The position numbers and the translations under genes were made by a program. A stretch of DNA of 56,968 bases from Bacillota bacterium (lineage in GTDB: Bacteria > Bacillota > SHA-98 > Ch115 > JABLXJ01). This document shows positions 32,312-40,659 of the stretch, one piece after another; position 1 is the first letter of the stretch; every line of letters begins with the position of its first letter. The notes beneath the pieces were generated by a model. That model had not been told where the DNA came from. It saw only the letters and a program-made list of their open reading frames with translations, and searched no databases. The stretch is taken from positions 1-56,968 of the forward strand of contig DUMQ01000070.1 in NCBI GenBank assembly GCA_012839815.1, in the 5' to 3' direction.

Positions 32312-35001
32312 GGACGGTGGGTCTTTTGAATCGCCAGAACTACTACTACAGGCAGAAGGTCACCGAGGCCGATCTCGACAATCTCGAGAACAACCTCGAG
32401 TCGGCCCTGAGGAACAGCATAATCGACCTCTTCGGCGTCGGCATGGTCGCAGGAGGGGACGTCCAGCAGAACTCCCCCACACCCGACATGTCGGTCATAG
32501 TAACCCCGGGTAAGGGGTACGACTTTCTGGGCCAGAGGATAGCCTGGTCGACTTCGCAGAACGTGGACTGCTCCAAGGACAAGGATGGAACCCCCACAGC
32601 AGTAACAACACAAGGAAACGAGAAGTGGATCACGGTGCTTGCTTATTTCACGAGGTTCTATTCTGACCCCAGGGTAGACGGGCACGGGAATGTGGTCTAT
32701 TTCAAGGAAGATGAAGGCTACACCTTCAAGGTAATCCAGGGGGCAGAGGCTCCCATAGGCCAGGCCCAGAGGCCGGCGCACCCCACAGACGGAGGGCTCA
32801 TACTCGCAGACATCAGGCTGACTTATGGAGTCACCGCCATAACCAATAGCATGATCGATAAGACCCGGTATGAGGACATAGTCACCCATACGGCTAGCGA
32901 AATTCAAGTGGTGGATGCTCAGGGGCGTTTTGCAGGGAATGATGTCGAGAGCGTCCTTGCGGAGATAGACCAGGCTCTGGATAACCATGCCGCCCTTATG
33001 GCTACTGCCCATGGAGGCATTGTGCCCTCGAGCGACGTGGTGACGTCGCCCCAGGCGAACAAGATTTTGCGACTCGATAGCCAAGCGAAACTCCCTGCGA
33101 GCATCACCGGGGACTCCGATACCGTGGACAATAAGCACGCATCTGATTTCGCTCCGGCAAGCCATGTAGGTGCTACGGGCTCCGCGCACGGGCTTGCCAC
33201 CCCCTCTGTAGCAGGGTTCATGAGCGCATCCGACAAGACCAAGCTTGACTCTGTGCAATCCGGGGCTGAGCCGAATCAGAACGCATTTTCGCAGATCAAG
33301 ATCGGGGCCACCACGGTCGATGCCGATTCAAAGACGGACTCTGTGGAATTCGTGGCAGGCCCCGGTATGAGTCTTATTCCTGATGCTGTGAATGACAAGG
33401 TCACCTTCGCCGTAGCCATGGACGATACGGTTCACGGGAATAGGGGAGGGGGAAGCCTCCACTCAGTAGCCACCAGCAGCATAGCAGGGTTCATGTCGGC
33501 CTTTGACAAGGCCAAGCTGGACGGCATAGCATCCGGGGCGGAGGTGAACCAGAACGCTTTCTCTTTTGTCAAGGCAGTCGATTCCACAGGGGCTTCCAAG
33601 GGCCAGGCGGATGCGGACGCTAAGACCGACATCCTCACCCTGAAGGAAGGTAACAACGTCACCCTTGCCGTAGACCCTGCCACTGATACTGTCACAATAT
33701 CTGCTCTAGTCGGAGCACACGCCTCGACCCATATAACCGGGGGCATAGATGTGATCCCCAATGCAGTAGCCGGGGGTGCGTCCGGCCTCATGAGTGGGGC
33801 TGATAAGCAGAAGCTCGACAGCATCCAAGCCGGGGCGGAAGTGAACCAGAATGCCTTCTCGAGCGTGGCTGTTGCGGACTCTGCCGGAAACCCGAAGGCT
33901 GGTAGCCCTTGTGCTGCCGACTCCAAGACGGATACCCTGACACTGAAGGAAGGACCGGGCATAGCGCTAAGTATAGACTCCACTACCGACACCGTCACCA
34001 TCACGGCCACGGGCGGTGTCGCTCCGGCTGCGCATGCTTCTACGCACGTTATGGGCGGCTCTGACGTGATCCCGAATGCCGTGGCCGGGGGTGCGTCGGG
34101 CCTCATGAGCGGGGCCGACAAGGCAAAATTGGACGGGATCCAGGCTGGGGCTGAAGTCAACCAGAACGCGTTCAGCCAGATCAAAGTGGGCGCCACGACC
34201 ATAGATGCCGACTCGAAGACGGACACGCTCGAACTCGTGGCCGGCGCCAACATAGCCCTGACGCCGGATGCCACAAACGATAGGCTGACCATTGCAGTGA
34301 CCGGGACCGTGCCCCAGGCAGGGAACGCGGATACCGTAGACAATCTCCATGCAAGCGACTTCGCCCCTGCAGGCCACGTGGGCGCAGGAGGGTCTGCCCA
34401 TGCTTCGGCTACTTCTTCTATAGCAGGGTTCATGTCACCGTCTGACAAGGCCAAGCTCGACGGGATACAGACAGGAGCGGAGGTAAACCAGAATGCATTC
34501 AGCCAGATAAAGGTCGGACCTACGACAATAGACGCAGACTCCAAGACGGATATCCTGGAGCTTGCGGCAGGGGACAGCATCACGCTCACTCCAGATCCGG
34601 CGAATGACAAGGTCACTATATCGGTTCAGTCTTCTAATTTTGCACCAGCCTCACATATGGGTTCCGGGGGCTCTGCCCACGCTGAGGCTACAACCTCAGT
34701 AGCGGGATTCATGAGCGCGGCTGACAAGGCCAAGTTGAATGGGCTTGGCAAGGTCTCAGTCATCATGGGCACGATTTCACACGGGGCGGTTCTACCCCTG
34801 CCGAGCGGGTACGCTCAAAGCGAATGCTGGTGGATCGTCTCTAATAATAATTCGGATACCGGTGGAGATGCGATAGGAGGTCTACGGATTTGGGTTGATC
34901 CTTCGACCAGGGTGGTGACAGCCCAGAGGCGGATGGAATACAACTTGTCGCTTCAGAACATAACTGCAAACTACCTGGTGATAGGCGTGAAGCCTTCATA
35001 A
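32308..35001 (+). CDS. Modular tail fibre protein 2 with tandem repeats
   Basis: The 897-aa product starts MRTVGLLNRQNYYYRQKVTE, an anchor for the baseplate (about 1-200). From residue about 300 to 810 it has at least five repeats of a 90-110-residue module with GLMSGADKAKLDGIQAGAEV, NQNAFSQIKVGATTIDADSK and LTPDATNDRLTIAV. A sixth copy is partial. A short C-terminal tip (GTISHGAVLPLPSGYAQSEC) follows. Repeats probably form a trimeric beta shaft whose length changes by recombination. The start overlaps gpI; a TTG at 32326 is an alternative. Confidence 0.85.
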   Translation: MRTVGLLNRQNYYYRQKVTEADLDNLENNLESALRNSIIDLFGVGMVAGGDVQQNSPTPDMSVIVTPGKGYDFLGQRIAWSTSQNVDCSKDKDGTPTAVTTQGNEKWITVLAYFTRFYSDPRVDGHGNVVYFKEDEGYTFKVIQGAEAPIGQAQRPAHPTDGGLILADIRLTYGVTAITNSMIDKTRYEDIVTHTASEIQVVDAQGRFAGNDVESVLAEIDQALDNHAALMATAHGGIVPSSDVVTSPQANKILRLDSQAKLPASITGDSDTVDNKHASDFAPASHVGATGSAHGLATPSVAGFMSASDKTKLDSVQSGAEPNQNAFSQIKIGATTVDADSKTDSVEFVAGPGMSLIPDAVNDKVTFAVAMDDTVHGNRGGGSLHSVATSSIAGFMSAFDKAKLDGIASGAEVNQNAFSFVKAVDSTGASKGQADADAKTDILTLKEGNNVTLAVDPATDTVTISALVGAHASTHITGGIDVIPNAVAGGASGLMSGADKQKLDSIQAGAEVNQNAFSSVAVADSAGNPKAGSPCAADSKTDTLTLKEGPGIALSIDSTTDTVTITATGGVAPAAHASTHVMGGSDVIPNAVAGGASGLMSGADKAKLDGIQAGAEVNQNAFSQIKVGATTIDADSKTDTLELVAGANIALTPDATNDRLTIAVTGTVPQAGNADTVDNLHASDFAPAGHVGAGGSAHASATSSIAGFMSPSDKAKLDGIQTGAEVNQNAFSQIKVGPTTIDADSKTDILELAAGDSITLTPDPANDKVTISVQSSNFAPASHMGSGGSAHAEATTSVAGFMSAADKAKLNGLGKVSVIMGTISHGAVLPLPSGYAQSECWWIVSNNNSDTGGDAIGGLRIWVDPSTRVVTAQRRMEYNLSLQNITANYLVIGVKPS
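33205..34740 (+). repeat. Tandem coding repeats in tail fibre 2
   Basis: Starts of the GFMS/GLMSG-type module lie near 33211, 33484, 33783, 34099, 34423 and 34702, spaced about 270-325 bases. A related copy occurs in tail fibre 1 near 27265. Two of the copies carry an extra loop (ADSAGNPKAGSP; VDSTGASKGQAD). Confidence 0.8.
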
Positions 35002-35017
35002 TGGGAGGGGTAAGGCT

Positions 35018-35392
35018 ATGCTGGTGATATATAGCAAAACCACGGGCGATATCCTGGGTGTGGCGAGCAAAGCCATAGAAAACGGCAGACCCCGGGAACT
35101 CAAGAGGGAAGAGGTGTTCCCGGACGCTTCACTTGAGGTGTTGGGTGTAGACCCCGCGGATGTCGGTGAGATGATAGTGGATGATGATCATGAAGTCCTG
35201 GGCTGTCATGAGAATTTCAAGGTTGACCTAAAGAGCCATGCGATCACAAGGAAGGAAGTGAAAGCAAACAGGGCCTCATATATGAGGATCTTAAGGAGCG
35301 AAACGCCGCCTAGTACGAAAGACGACCTCTGGTATGACACCAAGAGCAATAAGGTGAAGTATTGGAACGGCACCGGTTGGGTGAGCATGTAG
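35018..35392 (+). CDS. Tail-fibre-linked small protein (124 aa)
   Basis: Starts MLVIYSKTTGDILGVASKAI, similar to the product at 29654-29917. The C-terminus (PSTKDDLWYDTKSNKVKYWN then GTGWVSM) resembles phage tip or hinge motifs with the pattern W-Y-D-x-x-x-N-K-x-x-W-N-G-x-x-W. It may be a fibre tip or assembly factor. A terminator follows. Confidence 0.6.
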   Translation: MLVIYSKTTGDILGVASKAIENGRPRELKREEVFPDASLEVLGVDPADVGEMIVDDDHEVLGCHENFKVDLKSHAITRKEVKANRASYMRILRSETPPSTKDDLWYDTKSNKVKYWNGTGWVSM

Positions 35393-35414
35393 GAAGTGGC
35401 CTCTATATATGAAC

Positions 35415-35443
35415 AAAACCGTCTTGAGACGGCTTTTTATTTT
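35415..35443 (+). terminator. Terminator between the tail and lysis genes
   Basis: CCGTC-TTGA-GACGG with A-rich left flank and CTTTTTATTTT right flank. It splits structural genes from the holin-endolysin module. Confidence 0.8.
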
Positions 35444-35462
35444 GGGAAGGCGGTGGTGTCTT

Positions 35463-35711
35463 TTGGAAGACGTTCTTTTCAAGGCTGTGGCCCAGTATGT
35501 GTTCGGGGTGCTGTTCGTAGCGCTCCTTTTTTATGTGCTCAAGGCGAATGAGAAGCGGGAGGAGAGGTTGGTTGAGCATAATCGCATCATGCAGTCGGCC
35601 TTGCAGGAGATGATGCAGACTCTCAAACTCATGCAGGCTGAGATAAGGGAGTCCATAAGCTCCCTGAAAGAGGATATATGCGATATCAAGGGCATCATCA
35701 TGAGGCGGTGA
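35463..35711 (+). CDS. BhlA/UviB-like holin
   Basis: The 82-aa product has one N-terminal membrane helix (YVFGVLFVALLFYVLKANEK, about residues 10-29), then a charged coiled coil (REERLVEHNRIMQSALQEMM). This matches BhlA/UviB-type holins of Firmicutes phages and bacteriocins. The TTG at 35463 is chosen because GGTGGTG precedes it; the ATG at 35409 lies in the terminator. It should permeabilise the membrane so the amidase can act. Confidence 0.8.
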   Translation: MEDVLFKAVAQYVFGVLFVALLFYVLKANEKREERLVEHNRIMQSALQEMMQTLKLMQAEIRESISSLKEDICDIKGIIMRR

Positions 35712-35737
35712 CAGGGTGATTTTGGAGGTGGTGCCGT

Positions 35738-36304
35738 ATGCCGGGGATGAAAAGGCTAATCTGCCTTGATCCCGGCCATTAGCATGGCGGGGTAGACCCC
35801 GGAGCTATAGGCCAGGCCGGGACCAAAGAAGCGGATATCAACCTGGCCGTGGTGATGAAGCTCAAGACGGAGCTAGCTAAACGGGGCATCCCTGCCGTAA
35901 CGACCAGGGATGACGATACGTTCGTGTCGCTCCAGGACCGCGCAATGAAGGCTAACCATGCCGGTGCGATAGCTTTCGTTTCGGTGCACTGCAACTCCGC
36001 GAACAACCGGGAGGCAAGCGGCACGGAGGTTTTCCATTGCATAGGAAGCCGTCCCGGGGAGGTCTTGGCAAGGGCTGTACATGATCCCCTGGTTAGAAGC
36101 ATCGGGCTTGTGGATAGAGGCGTAAAGGGAGCAGGGTTCTATGTCCTCCGGCACACGAAGATGCCGGCTGTTCTCATAGAGCTTGCGTTCATTTCAAACA
36201 CAGGAGAGGAGGAATTGCTCACAAGTGATGGATTCCAACTGAAAGCGGCGAGGGCGATTGCAGAAGGGGTCACTAACTATCTGAAGGGGGCGAAGAGACT
36301 GTGA
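35738..36304 (+). pseudogene. N-acetylmuramoyl-L-alanine amidase (Amidase_3) with an in-frame TAG
   Basis: From ATG 35738 the frame reads MPGMKRLICLDPGH, then TAG (35780-35782), then HGGVDPGAIGQAGTKEADIN. The stop lies inside the zinc-binding LDPGHGG-DPGA motif of Amidase_3. Later motifs are intact: VSVHCNSANNREASGTEVFH and PAVLIELAFISNTGEEELL with the catalytic Glu. The context CAT-TAG-CAT suggests a six-base insertion or duplication. This is the phage endolysin, following the holin. A restart at 35849 would lack the first zinc ligand. Either nonsense or a sequencing artefact. Confidence 0.8.
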
Positions 36305-36588
36305 GCATTCTGAAAGTCCTGAATTACATCCGTATCGCGTTCGCTATCGTGATGCCGTTTACGGTCTTGGCTGAGGATTCCGGCAAGCCCGGGGAGGACA
36401 AGAAGAAGCTTGTGGTGGACAGGCTCAAAGATGAGCTAACCAAGCTTGGGTTCACCCTGCCTGAGTGGGTGCAGAAGTATCAGGACTTCATCCTGGGGGC
36501 GGTGGTGGATGTAGTAGTGGCGATCTTGAACCGTATAGGTTTTTTCGAGCATACAGGGACTCAAGAGCCCGATTCGAAACCAGCATAG
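36301..36588 (+). CDS. Hypothetical lysis-module protein (95 aa)
   Basis: The GTG start overlaps the amidase stop. An N-terminal hydrophobic stretch (YIRIAFAIVMPFTVLAE) resembles a signal or membrane segment; the C-terminal helix (FILGAVVDVVVAILNRIGFF) is hydrophobic too. Possible second holin or spanin-like factor, but no family is recognised. Confidence 0.55.
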   Translation: MSILKVLNYIRIAFAIVMPFTVLAEDSGKPGEDKKKLVVDRLKDELTKLGFTLPEWVQKYQDFILGAVVDVVVAILNRIGFFEHTGTQEPDSKPA

Positions 36589-36594
36589 GGCTTG

Positions 36595-36740
36595 ACCCCT
36601 TTTCGGTCAAGGTTGAATATCATGTACCGGCTGGTAGGCTTCCCGGGGAGAATCCGGGGAAGCTGAATGATTCGGCAAGGGAACAAGCGTTGAAGGACGC
36701 TATCGGTCATATCCCACAGGTGCGATTTTTTGAACGTTGA
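36595..36740 (+). other. Possible small gene fragment at the end of the lysis module
   Basis: One frame reads protein-like LDPFSVKVEYHVPAGRLPGE and ends IGHIPQVRFFER at 36740, but has no start codon with a ribosome site; an upstream GTG at 36465 would overlap the previous gene for 120 bases. It may be a damaged gene. Confidence 0.25.
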
Positions 36741-36747
36741 TTCTTTA

Positions 36748-36780
36748 TCGCCCGGCCCTTTCGATGGCCGGGCTTTTTTG
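36748..36780 (+). terminator. Terminator closing the prophage late operon
   Basis: GCCCGGCC (36750-36757) pairs with GGCCGGGC (36766-36773) over an 8-base loop, followed by TTTTTT. It is the last phage-like signal on the right. Confidence 0.9.
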
Positions 36781-37301
36781 AGTATCGGAGCAGGAATACG
36801 ACCGTGACATAGACTTTTGTGTGGCGAGGCGGCAGAAGTTGGTGGGGATGAGTTGGTTAAGAGAGGGTGCTGATGATACGCCTTGCGCTCTTATGGTGCT
36901 TTGATTAATGGCGAATGGGATAGGTATTGGGCTAATCAAGTAGTAGCCTAACCAACCTGGTTCATCCTTAACCTCTCGATCTACGTCGGGTCTCTCTGAA
37001 GTTTCACTAAAGGGCGCCAGAAAAATAACCCGAAGGCTTGGTAAAGGGTGCGGAAGATAGGATTTATCTGCGATATAGCGCTGATGGCGCTAAAGGGGTG
37101 ACGGGGTAGGACATGATATGCAGCAAAAAATTTTCATTGAAAAGAAGGAAATCCATCGCTTGTGTAGAAGAATTTATCGTCCGGAATAGATAGATATTAG
37201 TATGTTGAAATCCAGCGAAACGATTAGCTAACTGGTCCGCGAACCTGTAATATTTCATTCCTCTTGAGCTTGAATTTGAGGAAGACGGGCAGAGAAGAGA
37301 G
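36781..37301. other. Intergenic region between prophage end and lacI
   Basis: About 520 bases with no convincing gene, tRNA or att-like repeat that I can identify. The 14-bp operator candidate at 37219-37232 lies in its last part. The prophage right border probably falls here, but its left partner is outside the window or lost. Confidence 0.5.
37219..37232. promoter_or_regulatory. Candidate LacI-family operator upstream of lacI
   Basis: AACGATTAGCTAAC, centred on the palindrome TTAGCTAA, is repeated exactly at 38424-38437 before the GH42 gene, with further matching bases after it (G-x-TCC). Two copies at regulated starts suggest a binding site for the LacI protein encoded between them; autorepression is implied. 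Confidence 0.6.
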
Positions 37302-38354
37302 ATGACGATTAGGGACGTCGCAAGGCGCGCAGGTGTTTCTGTGGCTACGGTATCTGCGGTGCTCAACCAGAACAAATATGTAAGCGAGCAGTTGAAGGAG
37401 CGGGTCCAAAGGGCTGTGGAGGAGCTCGGTTATCAGCCGAATCGCCTGGCGCGTAGCTTGCGCAGGAAAAAGAGCTCAATGGTTGCATACATAGTGCCAA
37501 CCATCACCAACCCTATCTTCTCGCAGGTTGCGCGAGGCGTCCAGGACGTGATGTCCCAGGCGAGCCACAGCGTAATCCTATGCAATAGCGACCTCGACCC
37601 GAAGAAATTCGAAGATTACCGCAGCATCTTGCTGGAAAGCCAGATCGATGGCCTTATCCTGAGCGCAGCGCATGATCCTGCAACCGGGCGCGTGGTCGAG
37701 GCTTTTAATTCGAAGGGGGTTCCGGTGGTTATCGTTCATTCCCCGCGAGATCTGGAGGATGTCGACTCCATCCTGCCGGACGATCATGGCGGGGCCGTCA
37801 AAGCTGTTGAACATCTGGTTGCGCTAGGGCACAGGCGAATCGGGATTGTCGGGGTGAAGAACAGCACCAGCTCGAGGCTCAGGGTTGAAGGCTACAAGGA
37901 GGCTCTTGAGAAAGCCGGTATCCCTTTGGACGATAGATTGATCTACCTGGGGGAGTCGTATGCTGATGAATATGGGTACAAAGGCTGCCAGGCCCTGCTC
38001 CAGGTTGACCCGCCCCCGACTGCGATATTTGCCGTAAGCGACCTGCTAGGGATAAAAGTATTATCTGCTGCCGCTGATATGGGGCTGCGGGTCCCGGAGG
38101 ACATCTCTATCGTGGCGTTTGATAATACCTTCGCGGCCTATTCAAGGCCGCAGCTGACATCGGTCTCTGTGCCCAACTATGAAATGGGCCAGGTGGCTGC
38201 GCGTCTGCTCCTTGGCCGCCTGCGGCGGTCTGAATCAGAATTGAAGCGGGCGGGTAAGGCGGGTAGTCCTTCCAGAGGGGATAGGGCCGTACGGAAGCTG
38301 TTTGACGAGGAACTGGTGGTGAGGGCCTCGACGGGGCCCTGCAGGGCGAGTTAG
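37302..38354 (+). CDS. LacI-family transcriptional repressor
   Basis: The 350-aa product has the LacI HTH (MTIRDVARRAGVSVATVSAV with LNQNKYVSEQLKERVQRAVE), the hinge helix region (RLARSLRRKKSS), and the periplasmic-binding-like core: IVPTITNPIFSQVARGVQDV, DGLILSAAH, LGHRRIGIVG, AVSDLLGIKVLSAAADMGLR and ISIVAFDNTFAAYSRPQLTS. An insertion rich in charged residues lies near the C-terminus. It probably controls the downstream galactosidase and transporter genes in response to a galactoside or derived sugar. It is transcribed in the same direction as its targets. Confidence 0.92.
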   Translation: MTIRDVARRAGVSVATVSAVLNQNKYVSEQLKERVQRAVEELGYQPNRLARSLRRKKSSMVAYIVPTITNPIFSQVARGVQDVMSQASHSVILCNSDLDPKKFEDYRSILLESQIDGLILSAAHDPATGRVVEAFNSKGVPVVIVHSPRDLEDVDSILPDDHGGAVKAVEHLVALGHRRIGIVGVKNSTSSRLRVEGYKEALEKAGIPLDDRLIYLGESYADEYGYKGCQALLQVDPPPTAIFAVSDLLGIKVLSAAADMGLRVPEDISIVAFDNTFAAYSRPQLTSVSVPNYEMGQVAARLLLGRLRRSESELKRAGKAGSPSRGDRAVRKLFDEELVVRASTGPCRAS

Positions 38355-38423
38355 GTGCGGACCATCCACCTAACTCCGAGAGAATCTAGTAGAGGGTGAG
38401 TCTCAAGCAATTAATGTTAGATG

Positions 38424-38437
38424 AACGATTAGCTAAC
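38424..38437. promoter_or_regulatory. Candidate LacI-family operator upstream of the GH42 gene
   Basis: Second exact copy of AACGATTAGCTAAC, here continuing CGATCC. It lies 46 bases before the ATG at 38483, where a repressor would block transcription. Its presence supports the ATG at 38483 over the in-frame upstream start at 38396, which would place the operator in coding sequence. Confidence 0.6.
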
Positions 38438-38482
38438 CGATCCAGGAATAGCCGATATAACTTGCTGGGGGGCTCGAACGGT

Positions 38483-40567
38483 ATGAACGGTAACAGGGGT
38501 TCTGGCAACATATACTATGGTGTGGACTACTACCCCGAACATTGTTCCAGGGATTGTTTGCATACCGACGCCAGATTGATGCAGGAAGCGGGTTTCAATA
38601 TAGTGCGAATGGCCGAATTCGCATGGAGCAAACTCGAACCCTCCGAGGGCGATTTCGAGTTCGAATGGCTTGATGAGAGCATCGACATCCTCGGTGCTCA
38701 TGGTATCAAGGTTGTCCTCGGCACGCCTACTGCGGCCCCGCCTGCCTGGATCATCAAGAAGGACCCTGATATCCTTCCCGTTGACCAGGGCGGGTCGCGC
38801 ATGAGTTTCGGGGGACGGAGACACTATTGCCCCAATAACCCGAAGTATCATGAGCATACCAGGAGAATCGTTGAAGCCATGGCGCGCCATTACAGCGGCA
38901 ATCCCAATGTAATCGGGTGGCAGATTGACAACGAATTCGGGGGCGAGGGGCTTGGCGGCAGGTGTTACTGCGAGCATTGCCGTCGCGAATTCATTGAATG
39001 GCTGAAGAGGAAGTATAGCTCTCTCGAGAGGCTGAATGAGGCGTGGGGTACGATATTTTGGAGCCAGACATACACGGAGTGGGACGAGATCCCGCTCCCG
39101 CGAAGGAATTCGACAGCGCATAATCCCAGCATGGTATTGGATTTCTACAGGTTTTGCTCAGATAGCTGGGTAAGGTACCAGGATCTACAGGTCCAGGTGC
39201 TCCGGGCCCATGCAGACGGGAAGTTCATAACCCACAATTTTATGGGGTTATTCAATAAGATAGATTATGTGAAGCTAGCTAGGCCGCTGGATTTTGTGGC
39301 CTGGGATAATTACCCGAGGCTCAAGGGGGAAGTTGACTCGGCGGCGGTGGCCATGGCGCATGATGTTACCCGGAGCCTTAAAGGCCAGCCTTTCTGGGTC
39401 ATGGAGGAGCAGAGCGGGCCCGCTGGATGGGATATTGTATCGTCAAGCCCCAAGCCCGGGGAGATGCGCCTCTGGGTCTATCAGGCTATAGCGCACGGGG
39501 CCCGTGGTATTCTTTACTTCCGTTGGGATTCCTGCCGCTATGGGACGGAGCAATACTGGCACGGGATTCTTGGGCACGATCGCATCCCTGGTGCACGCTA
39601 TAATGAGGTCAAGCAGGTCGGGGAGGAGATTAGGCGTATCCGTCATTTGGTAGATTTTGAGATTCCTGTGGAGACTGCGATCCTCAGATCCTATGATATA
39701 GCGTGGGCGTTTGATATTCAACAAAACAGTATCCAATTCTCCTATGATGGGGAGATCCTGAAGTACTATAGAGCCCTCTTTGACTTGAATATCCCTGTCG
39801 ATGTCGTGGACCCGTGCGACGCGGATCTATCAAAATATAAATTGGTTGTGGCGCCGTGTCTTTATCTCCTCTCAGAGGAGCTAGCCAGGAAGCTTGAAGA
39901 GTTTGTGGAGGCAGGAGGCACGCTCATCTTAACTTACAGGTCAGGGGTGAAGAATTGGAACAATGTGGTAACGAGCAAACCGCTCCCGGGCAGGCTCTCC
40001 AGATTGGTCGGTGCCAGGGTGGAGGATTATGTCTCACTCGGCGGGAATCACAAGTTTATTGGATTCGGTGATAAGTCTTCAATAGAGGATGAGCACAGGA
40101 GTGTGGAATTCCTCGCCCAGGAATTGCCTAAATTCAAGGCTAGGGCTACTGTTTGGTGTGACATACTCAAACCCTCGACCGCCCGGCCTCTGGCATTTTA
40201 TGACTCTGACTACTTTGCGGGCATGCCCGCAGTAACATTCAATGCATTTGGGCGTGGTGGCACCCTCTACGTCGGGACCAGCCTGGACAAGATCGCCCTC
40301 GCGGTCCTGGTGAAATGGCTCACCCTGCAGGCGCAATTATCTCCGCCAGTCATTACTCCACACGGTGTTGAGGCAGTAAGACGTAGACATGGCGAGAGGG
40401 ATTGCTATTGGTTCATGAATCACAATCCCCATGAGGTAACCATCCGGCCGCCGGTGAATGGCACAAACATAATTGATGGTAGAGAGGTAGGTAGCATCCT
40501 GTCTTTGGCTCCGTATGGAGTAGCCATAGTTGAGGAAGAAGCCTCTCCCGGTCTAAACCGGCGGTAG
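38483..40567 (+). CDS. Beta-galactosidase, GH42 family
   Basis: The product (694 aa from this start) has the GH42 plan: YYGVDYYPEH, then the TIM barrel with IGWQIDNEFGGEG (acid/base Glu at about 151), the zinc Cys set HYCPNN and CYCEHC (about 116, 161, 163, 166), and QPFWVMEEQSGPAGW with the nucleophile Glu at about 308-309. A trimerisation/Rossmann-like domain (residues about 390-600) and a small beta C-terminal domain follow. No signal peptide, so it acts in the cytoplasm on imported galactosides. A start at 38396 is possible but would include the operator copy. GGGGGG lies upstream of the ATG. Confidence 0.9.
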   Translation: MNGNRGSGNIYYGVDYYPEHCSRDCLHTDARLMQEAGFNIVRMAEFAWSKLEPSEGDFEFEWLDESIDILGAHGIKVVLGTPTAAPPAWIIKKDPDILPVDQGGSRMSFGGRRHYCPNNPKYHEHTRRIVEAMARHYSGNPNVIGWQIDNEFGGEGLGGRCYCEHCRREFIEWLKRKYSSLERLNEAWGTIFWSQTYTEWDEIPLPRRNSTAHNPSMVLDFYRFCSDSWVRYQDLQVQVLRAHADGKFITHNFMGLFNKIDYVKLARPLDFVAWDNYPRLKGEVDSAAVAMAHDVTRSLKGQPFWVMEEQSGPAGWDIVSSSPKPGEMRLWVYQAIAHGARGILYFRWDSCRYGTEQYWHGILGHDRIPGARYNEVKQVGEEIRRIRHLVDFEIPVETAILRSYDIAWAFDIQQNSIQFSYDGEILKYYRALFDLNIPVDVVDPCDADLSKYKLVVAPCLYLLSEELARKLEEFVEAGGTLILTYRSGVKNWNNVVTSKPLPGRLSRLVGARVEDYVSLGGNHKFIGFGDKSSIEDEHRSVEFLAQELPKFKARATVWCDILKPSTARPLAFYDSDYFAGMPAVTFNAFGRGGTLYVGTSLDKIALAVLVKWLTLQAQLSPPVITPHGVEAVRRRHGERDCYWFMNHNPHEVTIRPPVNGTNIIDGREVGSILSLAPYGVAIVEEEASPGLNRR

Positions 40568-40659
40568 GATCGTGAGGGGATTAGAGAATAGCTGATGGTG
40601 CCTCCTATCGTGTTATGAAGGAAGAGGTACCATGGTGATATAGATAGGAGGAATCTACG

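Noticed and set aside
33432-34616. A 394-aa minus-strand frame in the fibre gene
   Set aside because: It is the antisense of the repeated fibre modules and repeats with them; no start site or motif.
36781-37301. Prophage attachment site (attR)
   Set aside because: No tRNA remnant or repeat shared with the left side could be found; the left border is not in the window.
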